Assembly (NCBI GenBank): GCA_029204225.1
Contig: CM055110.1
Location: 1,362,675 to 1,426,674 of the forward strand
Direction: 5' to 3'
DNA length: 64,000 nucleotides
DNA from: Diphasiastrum complanatum
Lineage: Eukaryota > Streptophyta > Lycopodiopsida > Lycopodiales > Lycopodiaceae
Shown here piece by piece: positions 44,771-55,545 of the stretch. Both the position numbers and the translations under genes were made by a program. Positions within the stretch are counted from its first letter, which is position 1; each line of letters begins with the position of its first letter. A model generated the notes under the pieces. It was not told the origin of the DNA. It did not search any database and was given only the letters and a program-made list of their open reading frames with translations.

Positions 44771-45450
44771 CCTCAATGAAACACCTACGAATAATTCCTC
44801 CCTCCCTTTTTTATATAGTTGTCTGGCAATGAGGGTGTAGGGAGCAAACATATAAATCAATGCTCGCTAAGCTAGTTTAGCTAGATTGGGATCCATTTGG
44901 TCAGTAGTAGGGTATTCAGTGATGTCGCGAGCCCAAACTGGGGTGTAATCTACTTGAAACAAGATAGCATCAGGAAGCTTATCATTAACACCTTCCGTTG
45001 GTTTGTCATTGCTAGGGATTCGTGAAAGATGATTAGCTAAAAAATGTTGCAAACCACTTCTAACAACAATTCGAAACTCAAATTCTTGTAATAACAACTA
45101 GCATGCTATGCATCCAGTCGTGCATGTATAACGCCTAATGATTGGTGTAAAACACAAAGGGTTTTTCTAAAGATAATGGCAAAATTTTTGAACCGCATAC
45201 ACCATAGCAAGCGCTTTTCTTTCAGTAGTGGTATAATTCATCTCGGTTGGGATCAGTTGTCGACTCAAGAATTGGATAGGATAATTCTTGGAATCCTCAC
45301 CAGGTTGTGTCAAGACAACACCGATGGCATACTTGGAAGCATCTATGTGCACATGGAATTCCTTGGTGCTTGCAAAATGGGGGCACTAGCTAAAGCATGT
45401 TTAAGGTCTTTAAACGCCGGCCATGTTCCTCTACCCATTTTGGATCTATG
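44771..45450 (-). pseudogene. gypsy-4 RNase H
   Basis: Minus-strand RNase H in pieces: 45167-45352 with the HIDASKYAIGVVLTQPGED start and TTERKALAMVYAVQKFCHYL, then 44867-45097 with LLQEFEFRIVVRSG, LANHLSRIPS and the spacer reaching WARDITEYPT. The FYTDHQ block between them (about 45100-45166) is damaged by stops. Same clade as gypsy-1 and gypsy-3 by order and wording. Confidence 0.84.
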
Positions 45451-46183
45451 GTTAGCTGGTACATCTAGCGTGCCTTACCTGCAAAGTCACGTACGTGACA
45501 ATGATAGTAATTGGCGGGCCCATAAAAATCGAGACCTCATGCACGGTCTTGTGTATTGGCATCTCTACAATTACTCGAACCTTTTCAAGATCAATAGCTA
45601 TTCCAATCCGGGATATGATGTGTCCTAGAACCACGCCATGGGTAATCCATATCTGGCATTTCTCGGGATTTAGAGATATACCGAACCTTTGGCACTGAAT
45701 TTACATTTTTTCAAGTACTGCTAAATGTCGAGATGCCTCAAAGTGAACTGCTAGGTCATCTAAGTAGACTTCTAGCGTGTCTCCTTTCAGGTCCATAAAG
45801 GCTGCTTGCATGACGCGTTGGAAGGTACTAGGAGTGTTACACAGTCCAAAGGGCATCACCTTCTAATAAAACGTCCCCCATTCTATGGCAAAAGCAGTTT
45901 TGTCTTGATCTTCAAGTGCTATTTCTATCATATTATAATCGCTAAAGCTGTCTAAGAAGGAATAGACCTCATCTCCAGCTAGATTTTCTAATATGGCTTA
46001 TCTGAATGGAATAGGGAAATGATCACGTTTAGTGACCACATTAAGCTTTTTAAAATCTACACAAATTTGAAGGTTTCCATTTTTCTCAAGTACAAAAGTG
46101 ATCGACAATACTCATTCCATATGTTCGACCTCATAGATGAACCCAGCCTCTAGTAGGTGTTGTAAGTCTTCCTTGATTTTGGC
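45451..46183 (-). pseudogene. gypsy-4 reverse transcriptase
   Basis: Minus-strand RT with frequent stops. It reads LLEAGFIYEVEH (near 46130-46165), VFEKNGNL-like and ICVDFKKLNVVTKRDHFP (near 46020-46075), YSFLDSFSDYN (near 45940-45970), MPFGLCNTPSTFQRVMQAAF (near 45805-45865) and the catalytic VYLDDLAVH (near 45745-45771). The next part (45452-45634) has MVLGHIISRIGIAIDLEKV, matching the place where gypsy-3 is split by its solo LTR; here no insert is present. Confidence 0.84.
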
Positions 46184-46969
46184 TCAGCAGATGGGATTAC
46201 ATCTATAGCGATGGGTAGCATCAGGTTGTAAGGGTATGGGATGTATGGCTACTGTAGAGCTCACACCTTTCATATCCTTGTATGACCATGCAAAAACATG
46301 GCGATACTTTTGAAGCAGTTTCTCTAGTGCTCTACGCTGCTTTCGATTAAGGTGGACACCTATGTGGACAATTTTGTCCTCATCTTCCTCTGGATCCTTC
46401 AAATTTAACATGACCATTTGGGCACGTCCATTAAAAGGGGCATCCCCATGTGGTTCACGTTGGGCTTGGGGAAGCTGAATATTAATGTCCTCAATTATAC
46501 AGTCCTTGAAGTATTGTGGCATATCGGGGCCTTCTAGTGCATAAGGCACTTTAGGCTTGATTTTCCTTGCGGATTCGGAAATGGAAGGCTTGGTAGCTGA
46601 TGGTGGGGATGCGGGCTCTGAAGGTGTAGCATTACACACCTGCGTCCAATCCTTGGGTGGTTCCATCACAAAGTAAAGCTTCATTTTCTCTTTCATGGCC
46701 GTCTTTCTTTTCAGAACATCAGCAGAAAATGAGGGTTGGACTTTTCGTAGATGGGGCTTGGGATTTGGTACTTCATGCAGAAGGGACTCACCTAGCTCAA
46801 AAACTGACTCCGGTTCATGGATGTCCCCCTCTAAGGTAGGTTTCTTGACACGGTAAGTCTTAATAGGCTCAATCTTGACCATGCTTACTGTTGCTAATGG
46901 CGATAATGGCTTAGGAGAGTTCGGGATAAGACGTTGTGGAAGTGCTCCCATATATTCTAAAATAGCCAT
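46184..46969 (-). pseudogene. gypsy-4 pre-RT linker and RT start
   Basis: An open frame of 261 codons. It is mostly a Pro/Ser/Lys-rich linker carrying MPQYFKDCIIEDINIQLPQAQREP (near 46450-46530), the counterpart of the YTLDDVVIM-AHREP block in the other copies but clearly diverged. It then reaches KYRHVFAWSYKDMKGV (near 46265-46310), the RT boundary. The sequence differs enough from gypsy-1 and gypsy-3 to be a separate family within the clade. Confidence 0.8.
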
Positions 46970-47860
46970 GTCAGAAATTCTTCTAGGTCATGGGGCAGAT
47001 GGAATTGTAAGACGCTTTTTTCATCTACATACAATAAAACTGATTCATTAGTCGGTAGCCAAGAAACGTTTAACAACTCATCATTGTGCAGGAGAATTTC
47101 AATGAATCAGACATTAAATATGGGAGTGTCCAAAGTGATTGATGGTTCACCTGGCTCATCTTCGTTATTTGAACTACCAGTATTTTGCATTAACACAATC
47201 AATCGTTGCTAAACTATGACTCCAATTGTTAATATCAATAGGCCGCGTATAGTGCTCCATTTCTTGTGTGTTATGATATGGTTCCAAAAGGGATTCGATA
47301 ACTATCACGTCTGCAAGCTTGATCTTTCCTACAGAATTGATGGTCACTGACTGGTCTCGATTGCTAAGCATTACTCGTCCTTTATTCTAGTCATGTACTA
47401 CATGGGCATTAGAAAGCCAAGGGCGACCCGACAAGAGTTCATAGGAGTAGGCATTATTGCTAGCAATATCCAAAACAACCAAATCAAGTATGAATTTCAA
47501 TCTGGCGATTTTGACCAATACGCTTGGTATCACACCTTGTGGTCGAACAACACTTTGATCAACCATTTGGAGTTGATAATTTGGCCTATTCAAATGATCT
47601 TGTAGTCCCCATTCATTCATTAGTGAAGTGGATATGATGTTGACTCCAGATCCCCCATCCAATATAACAGACACTACTCTTGAGTTTGCATGGGTGGTTG
47701 GAAGCTTAATGTTCCCTTGCTCGGTGAATGGGTTTGTAAGGTGTAAGGTGACTTCAGGAAGGTCGGGAGATAAGTATTGGGTCTTGTCCATGGTACCTAA
47801 CTCCTGTCTCCATTTCCCAGTGTATTTCCACAACACACGGAAGGGCAAAGTGACATTGGC
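46970..47860 (-). pseudogene. gypsy-4 retropepsin region
   Basis: A 153-codon stretch (47387-47848) contains the aspartic protease: VVSVILDGGSGVNIISTSL (near 47630-47690) with the DGG active site, VDQSVVRPQGVIPSVLVKI, and LLSGRPWLSNAHVVHD at its end. A further piece at 47174-47371 (HYTRPIDINNWSHSLATIDC) corresponds to the linker block around 37560-37600 in gypsy-3. It is separated by stops from the gag side and the RT side. Confidence 0.83.
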
Positions 47861-48555
47861 TTGAAGTAAGTCACCTCATACTTCAGCGCCTTCTATTGCA
47901 GAATCTTTCGGAGTGGTTTGTACGGACTGTGGAGTAAGGTTCATCACATTATCAACGTCTTGCAATTGTTTCTGGAACTCATCTTGGAGTTTGATTTGTT
48001 CAGTAGGATTAGGATAGACTAAGGGAGTGGAGTTCTCACTGGGTATGGCATCTGGATCATCAGGCCATGTATCCGTTTTGTGGCAGGCTGTTGCTCTCAT
48101 CATGACCATAGTTGTTAAGGTCTCGACTTGAACTGAACGAACTGGGACAGAAAGTTTAGGTCAATTGGGGCAGTCTTTCGTATGGTATTCGATTCCACAG
48201 TTATCACATAGGAGTGTGAATTTGAGCTTATCAGGGAAACGGATGCTAGGATGTCTACCAGCATAAACAAAATAACCCCTCAAGGCATGCATGGGTTGTG
48301 CCGCATAGCTTACTTGTGGAACTGCTAGTTTGGATCATATGTGACAATATTGGCATCATATTGGTATGTCGGGTCCACTTGGTAACTAGCATCTTGAGTT
48401 TCTTCAATGTAATATGTAGCTGGATCAACATAGCTGGGATGAGCGTAGTGAGCAGGTGCTTGTGGCTGAGGTTGATTTACTACATAAGGCTGTCTGGGCG
48501 GATACTGTTGTGGGCCTGGAGGTCATGGCTGAAATTGTCCTAGTCGTTGATAGGT
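47861..48555 (-). pseudogene. gypsy-4 nucleocapsid region
   Basis: Degraded C-terminal gag. The short open piece 47876-48109 is acidic and Gln/Asn-rich. Near 48170-48215 a broken knuckle (CDNCGIEYHTKDCP-like) is visible on the minus strand. Tyr/Pro/Gln-rich low-complexity sequence continues to about 48600. Many stops. Confidence 0.65.
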
Positions 48556-49455
48556 CTATTGGGGATTGTAAGGTGGTGGACCAAGGGGTCGGTGTTGCCT
48601 ATACATTGGTCTTGCATTTTGTGGGAAATATGTTTTCACATGTGGGCACCTTCTCGTTGGCAGTATGGTCTTGAAAACATATAGGGCACCACACGTTCTC
48701 CCAGGAAGGATAGGTTTTGATTGCCATATTTTTACGCACTTTTTGAAAATCAACTGTAAGCTTATCCATTTGGGCTTGTTGAGTTTTTTGCTAGGTATCC
48801 GTATGTTGTAGCAAATCAGTGGAATTAGAACTAGAGGTGTGCTCATGGTGTGCTCAGGGTGTGGATCATCTTTAACAGAAGCTTTCCCTTTGTGATTACG
48901 ATGATCATAGTCATCGTCACATCCTTCATCTTCTTCTCTAATGGCGTCATCCATTACTTCCTTCAGTTGGTCATATGAGTCAGCTGACATAAGTTCTCTT
49001 TTGATAGATTAGGTAAGCCTACCAAAAAGAGTTTGATAGCCATTTTTTCTGTGATTTTCTCATCAACACATTCCACCTTGAGATGCTTAAAGCGCTTAAT
49101 GTAGGTGCGTACAGATTCATCCCTTCTCATCTTGATATGGGATAGTTGAATGAAAGGGCTTTGGGTTAATTTGAAAGGTTTGAATCTTTTGGTTAGGGAT
49201 GTGGTAAGGGTTTTTCCAAGAAACTATATCAGATTCTTCAAGATTAAGATACCATTCCTTAGCGTCCCCAAGTAATATCATAGGAAATAGGTGTAATTTT
49301 TCATTCTCAGAAGTATCACCATAAAATCTGTAGGCATTTTCAAAATCTTAGAGGAATCTGATTGAGTCAGATCCTCCATCGTATTTAGGTGCATCGATTC
49401 TAGAGATTTGTCATTCAATTCGCAGAATAGGGACACCTTCAGATTCCTTACTCAT
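48556..49455 (-). pseudogene. gypsy-4 gag capsid
   Basis: Minus-strand Gag from ATG 49455 (MSKESEGVP). Recognisable blocks: APKYDGGSDSI (near 49375-49410), KLHLFPMILLGDAKEWYLNLEES (near 49240-49310), RRELMSADSYDQLKEVMDDAIREEDE (48910-49000) and a knuckle-like CGALYVFKTILPTRRCP near 48640-48690. Stops include TGA and TAA types soon after the start, in contrast to the UAG-only gag at 53225. The order gag to integrase from 49455 down to 43600 shows one full-length but decayed element lacking identified LTRs. Confidence 0.83.
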
Positions 49456-49842
49456 GTCGCCTATTATCAGTTGTCTCACCAGGGTGATATCATTGTAAAA
49501 TTATAGTATTAATAAAGGAATTCTACGGTAGAGAGTGTTGATGCAACGGACGCACACAGAAGGTGGTCAACAACTAGATAGGGTAAAACTTGTAACTTCT
49601 CTAGAAATTCTTGGATCACAGAACACAACAGAAACTTGCACAGGCTTCTAAGGTCTCAGTATGTGTGCGAGTTTGGTTTGACCAAAAATGGCAAAAATGA
49701 CATTGATTGCTCAAAATTCAAACTTTTTTCACTGTAAGGAATTTGCATAGTCATTAGGAACTCATACAACTGGTTTTTGAGCTATAATGACAGTAGGCGA
49801 GTTTTGTTTTGAAGACTTTTTAAAAAAAGTTTGGTTTGAGTT
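49456..49842 (-). other. gypsy-4 leader remnant
   Basis: No gene seen. The upstream region of gypsy-4 is cut off at 49843 by the LTR of the next element. Confidence 0.6.
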
Positions 49843-50985
49843 TGTTGGCTGATTCTCACGAATCTCCAAGATACTCGGACAGAACAACTCAAGAGCACCT
49901 CTCACCTTAGACCGAGGAGGTCTCTGAGAAGACGAGATGAACGAAGAATAAGAGCCGAGTATGAGAGCCGAGGAATACTAGTAGTAATGACAAGCAAGAA
50001 CTGTCTAAGCCTTGTGGTGAATCCCAAAAGATGGAATGACCATGTAGGAACTAGTATTTCTAGGCAAATGTAATAAATGCAAGTAGACCCCTCTTGAAGA
50101 AAGTAGAGTGAGCCACCTTTTGATGATGACCTCTATTGGAGAGCATTATTCCACTTGTAATTTGTGAAATGTGCAAATTCCACTAGGATGCCACCTAAGG
50201 AGCTCTCTTGCTTATTTAAGAGACTCCCTCTTCGTGAAGAGGAGCTTTTTGTGAAATGTATCTACTCCATGCTGAAATGAGAAGAGCCTTCATGAGTTTG
50301 GTGCATCCATTGAACTCCTTGATCATGCTTCTTTCTTGAGTGATGCATTTATGATCTTGTCCTTCCCTCCTTTGTGTGTGGTTGTGGATTATAGAGTGGA
50401 TTAGATTTGCTGCTTTCCTAGAGTGGCTTGTTTGTAGATTAATGTAAGAGCCAACATTCAGGTAAACTAAATAGGCTAGAATTGTGGTGCAAATCTTGCA
50501 TATCCTCCAACATTCTAGTTCTTGATGTTCTTGGGATGTCCAAAAATCAAAAGGCTAGTTGGTTTCTTGATTCTTGGACTTCTAAAAGGCTGTGGATTAA
50601 TTCTTGTTTCAGCTTTGTGGATTAATGCAAGTGTAGTTCAGTTTTAGTAAAGTGTAGGATCTGATTCAGTTCGTTTTTAGAGTAGGTAGCTGTAGAATCT
50701 ATTGAATGTTCATTTAGGTTGTTTGCTAATCTGTAAATGAATGTTCATGGCTTGCATCTCTGTTTGAATGTGAGTGTTTTTAAGAGTGAACGACCATGAG
50801 TTGTCCTCTGACAGACAAGACAAAAATACTACAACATGATCTATTCCCTTCTGCTTGATTTTGGGCTTTGAACAAGAACGAATAACTTAAGCAAGAGCCC
50901 ACGGTCTCTTTAGACAGGCAGAAGAAGAAGAAAGTAAAAGAAATCTAAAACCAATAGATCCTTTGGAGCAGGGGATCTGTCAACA
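49843..50985 (+). repeat. 5' LTR of the large gypsy-type element
   Basis: A 1,143-bp LTR, TGTTGGCTG to CTGTCAACA. The same sequence restarts at 63146 and runs to the window end with only scattered differences. A GACAGGCAGAAG block near 50914-50925 resembles the tRNA-Asp-like block in the gypsy-1 U5. Confidence 0.92.
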
Positions 50986-50987
50986 TT

Positions 50988-51000
50988 TGGCGCCGTTGCC
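50988..51000 (+). promoter_or_regulatory. Primer-binding site, tRNA-Asp type
   Basis: TGGCGCCGTTGCC, 13 bases complementary to the tRNA-Asp 3' end, two bases after the LTR. Confidence 0.88.
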
Positions 51001-51424
51001 ACTTGAACTCCAATGCATTCTAATTCCATAAGAACTGCAATATTGTCCCTGCTTAGATCCCTGCAAACAAACTCCCAATCTTGAATACAATCTGAATCAC
51101 GACTTCTTGAACTAGCTCTGGACCGAGCCAAGCTCTCTACAACGCCCACCTTGCATCGCCCTGCACGACACCTCTCCACCGTCTACAAACCTACAAATGA
51201 CCTACAACCATTCAAAAACCTCGATCTACATATGCGACCTCCATACAAAACACAACCTGTCAACACTCTCACCAAGATTTGCGCCAACCTCTAGACCTGC
51301 ACGCAACCCACACACACCTTTCGTCTCCCTCGCTCACCAAGCTACACTACTCCACCATCGCCTCATACCCACATTGCTTCAGCTGCCCCTTCACACTCCC
51401 TTTACCCTCAACCGACATGTTGTA
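51001..51424 (+). other. Leader, first part
   Basis: No gene supported. The short ORFs here overlap in several frames and look like chance. Confidence 0.5.
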
Positions 51425-51765
51425 TCAAATCTCAATCGGAGGCACAACTGAAATTTCAACAGAAGGCCTCACTGAAATCTCAACCAGAGGCACGACTGAA
51501 ATCTCAATCGAAGGCCTCACTGAAATCTCAACCGGAGGCACACCTGAAATCTCAACTAGAGGCCAATCGTTCAAATCTCAACCAAAGTGATCTATTAAAT
51601 CTCAACCGGAGGCCAATCGTTCAAATCTCAACCGGAGTGATCTATCAAATCTCAACTGGAGGACAATCCATCAAATCTCAACCGGAGCAATTTATCAAAT
51701 CTCAATTGGCGGAGCCATCTGTCAAATCTCAACCGACGCATCCTTTGAAATCTCAATCGGAACCA
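51425..51765 (+). repeat. CTGAAATCTCAACCGGAGG minisatellite in leader
   Basis: A unit near 30 bp, later about 20-34 bp, built on AAATCTCAACCGGAGG repeats at least ten times. In one plus frame it encodes a ten-residue TEIST-x-G repeat, but the unit length changes and the frame is lost by 51590, so coding is doubtful. Confidence 0.88.
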
Positions 51766-51769
51766 CGAG

Positions 51770-53110
51770 TTTCATTTTTCGATACTTCTGAATTTTTCGA
51801 TACTCATAATTTTTTTCAAACCTTTGTTAAATTTTTCAATACTCTTTTATTTTTTCGAGTCATATTTTTTGAGCCTTTTTTGAAAACTTTTGATACTTCC
51901 AATAATTTTTCGAGCCATTATTTTTCGATAATTTTTTTTCGAGTCACTAAAAAAATTTTCGAGACATTATTTTTTGATATATTTTTTTTGAATCACTAAA
52001 TTTTTTTTCGAGCCATAATGTTTTGATACATTTTTTTTCGAGTCACAAAAAAAATTTTCGAGACATTATTTTCGATACATTTTTTTGAGTCACAAAATTT
52101 TTTTTGAGACATTATTTTTTGATATATTTTTTTCAAGTCACTAAAAAAATTTTCGAGCCATTATTTTTTTATATATTTTTTTCGGGTCACTAAAAAATTT
52201 TCGAGCCATTATTTTTCGATACATTTTTTTTTAGTCACTAAAAAATTTTCGAGCCATTATTTTTCGATACGTTTTTTCGAGTCACTAAAAAATTTTCGAG
52301 CCATTATTTTCCGATACGTTTTTTTTGAGTCACTAAAAAAAATTTTGAGCCATTATTTTTCGATACTTTTTTTTTGAGTCACTAAAAAAATTTTGAGCCA
52401 TTATTTTTCAATACATTTTTTTCGAGTCACTAGAAAAAATTTTGAGCCATTATATTTTGATACATTTTTTTCAAGTCACTAATACAAATTTTCGAGTCAC
52501 TAAAAAATTTCGAGTCATCATTTTTCAATACATTTGTTTCGAGTCACCAAAAAAAATTTCGAACCATCATTTTCGATACATTTTTTTTTTCTATTTTTTC
52601 GATATTTTTTTTTTTTGGATTCACTAGCATAATTTTTTTTAAAAAAAAATTTCGAGCCTTCTGTTTTTTGAGTCATCTGTTTTTCGAGTCTATTAATTTT
52701 TCGATACATTTTTTTCGAGTCTTTTATTTTTCGAGTCCTTTTTTTTCGCATCTTCTAATTTTTTGATATAATTTTTTTCGAGACTTATATTTTTCGAGTC
52801 ATCTGTTTTTCGAGTCCTATATTTTTTCGATACAATTTTTTCGAGTCATTTGTTTTTCGAATCCACTATTTTTCAAAATATTTTTTTTTTAGCCTTCAAT
52901 TTTTTCGATACATTTTTTTAATTTACCTACACAAATTTTCGACACAATTTTTTTGAGTCACCAGTAAAAAAAATTTCGATTCATTTTTTCGAGTCACCAG
53001 CATAATTTCTTGATACTCGAGTCTTTTATTTTTTGAGTCCTCTTTTTTTTAGTCCTTTGTTTTTCGATACTTTATTTTTTGGCGTCATCTTTTTTCCGAT
53101 CTAGACAAAT
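51770..53110 (+). repeat. T-rich TTTTTCGAGTCACTAAAAAATTTTCGAGCC array
   Basis: About 1.3 kb of degenerate units of roughly 60 bp combining TTTTTCGAGTCACTAAAA, TTTTCGAGCCATTA and TTTTTCGATACA. Homopolymer lengths vary from unit to unit. It is the largest low-complexity tract in the window, located between PBS and gag. Confidence 0.9.
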
Positions 53111-53224
53111 TTTTGACCCGATACAAAAAAAAAAGAAAAAATCTAAAAAATACCAAAAACCCTAAAAAAATCTAAAAACAGCAGAAACACATACCCAACA
53201 TAAAAAAATTCACAACAGTACCCA

Positions 53225-54691
53225 ATGGACCAGCATATAAATCCTCAAATTCTAGACGATTATCCATACGAGGTAAGGTCCCTTGTAACTGAACAAATCC
53301 ACCGTCATAGGTTCTACCGAATGCGGGTCCAACTCCAAGAGCCATCCACAAACTCATTTGAGGGACAAGAATCTGATAGAACTGAGTCCTCACGAGCACG
53401 ACCCCATTTTTATGGTGCTGAACTGTCACAGACCAAAGCCAATCTTAATGGAGTTTCTGCTACCCACAGTGCTCATTATGAGAGACGTACACCCAAGTTA
53501 GATCTACCAAAGTTTGACGGTAGTTCGGACCCTCAAAGATTTTTGCAGATATTTGAGAATGCATGTGATGTGTATGGTGAAATATCTCCCGATGCTATGG
53601 TCCGACTGTTTTCAATGACCATGATCGCTAAAGCACGTGACTGGTTTTTTAACCTCGATCGTGAAGACAAGACAGACTAGTCAATTTTGAAAGAGTCCTT
53701 TATCAAGCGTTTTAAGCCCTTTCGCTTAATCGAAAGCCCTTTTGTCAAATTGAGTAATATCAAAATGACAAAAGACGAACGTGTACGAGACTATATCGAG
53801 CGTTTCAAATGCCTCAAAAGTCAAGTACAAGAATAGCCTACCGAACAGATGCTCATCATCTGGTTTTTAGTCGGCCTTCCAAGATGGATTAGATGCGAGC
53901 TTAAATCCAATGATGAATATATGAGCCTAAAGTTAGCTATGTCTGATGCCATCAAGGAGGAAGATGAAGAATCAGATGTTGATGAATCCAGAGAAAGGAG
54001 AACATCACGTGCTCCTTTCCATGAGTCGAAGCAGATCGAGAATCCTCGAGATCAGCTTTGGAAATACCAGTCGGAGTTGCTAAATAAACAACATCAACTA
54101 CAGATGGAAAAACTCACCAATGAGTTTCAAGCTACCCTGAAGTCTATCCAAAGTAGTATGCCTGGTCAGCCAAACCCTGCATAGGTACCTTATAGACAAA
54201 AACCAATATGGTGCTCACACTACCGGGCTATACATCTTGTTGATGCTTGTCCTTCATCTCAGCCTATTTATGCACATACAGTCCAATAGTATGAAGAACA
54301 ACCATTATAGTCTAGACATTTCTTATCTTATCCTGAATATCCATCTGAAAGTCCAGAACCATTCGCCATACAAGATGGCTATGCCGTTATACAAGGGCCA
54401 TTGAACAACCGATGTTTTAATAATAGTGAAACTGGCCACTTCATGGGTGATTGTCCAGTCAAGACAAAGTACCATGCTGAGTGTCTCGACTGTATCAGAA
54501 AACACAATTTCAAAAATTGTCCAAAACAACCAACCAAGATCCTACTTGCATGCCACGTCCGTTATGACTCACAATAGGATTCTCACAACAACACAACACG
54601 AGCACTATAGCAACCAACAGCTCAACTTGCTACTCACTTGAGAAGTTTCTTACAAACTTCTACATTACCACGCACTACACCAGCTCCATAA
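53225..54691 (+). pseudogene. gag of the large gypsy-type element, seven in-frame UAGs
   Basis: One plus-strand frame of 488 sense and UAG codons from ATG 53225 to TAA 54689-54691 reads as a complete gypsy Gag. Capsid motifs: LPKFDGSSDPQRFLQIFENAC (near 53506-53568), ARDWFFNL (near 53634), VRDYIERFKCLKSQ (near 53786-53827), IWFLVGLPRWIRCELK (near 53858-53905). Nucleocapsid knuckles: CFNNSETGHFMGDC (near 54412-54453, second Cys missing) and CLDCIRKHNFKNC (near 54481-54519). Inside the frame lie seven UAG (53678, 53834, 54182, 54287, 54308, 54575, 54608) and no UAA or UGA. The first UAG sits at a Trp of gypsy-1. No frameshift is needed. Either a decayed gag with a strong CAG/TGG-to-TAG mutation bias, or, less likely, a frame tolerating UAG. 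Confidence 0.83.
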
Positions 54692-54844
54692 TGCAAAAGG
54701 ACACTAATATGACATGAGTCCTTGTAGGAAGAAAGCGAAACCGATTTTCTGTCTTCTGCTACAATGTCCAACCAAGAGCACCCAACACAAAGAATTGACA
54801 GTTTTTTTTCCAACTTTTACAACCTCAATTCTATTTGTCTTTTC
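54692..54844 (+). other. Post-gag region up to the copia insertion
   Basis: No gene seen; no protease or RT motif before the copia LTR. Confidence 0.55.
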
Positions 54845-55531
54845 TGTAAAAATTACAGGAAATAAGGATCCTAAAACACTTGAAATGATGAGGTAAACAA
54901 TAGATTATGATTTCATAAGATTAGCACAAGTTGAACCATCAAAATCCATCAAAAATCTATGCTTGAACCTCACTAAATGGCCCAAATCCTTGAAGAAGGC
55001 TTCACACGTGTGAAAGTACGGCCTCCCACAGTCTGAGTACTGTACACCAGACCTACATTCAATCCTATAATCATTAGTAATCACAAGTACTCAAACAATT
55101 ATGAACATAGAGAGCAATTGCACCATTATGAGAGAAAAAACATGAAATTGCTTGATTGATTTTGGTGAGATATCATCACCTATATATACATGATCCATCA
55201 CGGTTTTGGGCAGGTATGAGTAGCCCTAAACCTATCCCTAATGCTAATTTTGGTGGATCTTTCATCCCTACCAAGTTAGGGTTGGAATCTTGGAGATCCC
55301 TCAACAATGCAAAAATTACATTACCAAAAATAGCTCCTATTTTTTCTCCCTTGTATCTAAGCATAATTTGGACTCATTCCAAAGGTTCTAACACTTAGGT
55401 CTACTTGAGAACATCCTTATGAATGGAATCCTATGCTATTTGGCACGTGTGACAAGCCACATCATGACCATCTAACTATTTACAAGTCATATGACCAAAA
55501 CTAGTCAAGCTAGAATTGTGAATTTTTAACA
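54845..55531 (-). repeat. copia 3' LTR
   Basis: 687 bp, plus strand TGTAAAAATTAC to TTTTTAACA. It contains a perfect 14-bp TTCACACGTGTGAA palindrome at 55001-55014. CTCCTCCTCAC directly follows, the complement of a polypurine tract. Confidence 0.95.
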
Positions 55532-55545
55532 CTCCTCCTCACTAT

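Noticed and set aside
51425-51590. TEIST-repeat protein
   Set aside because: The unit length shifts and the frame is lost soon after; better read as a DNA minisatellite.
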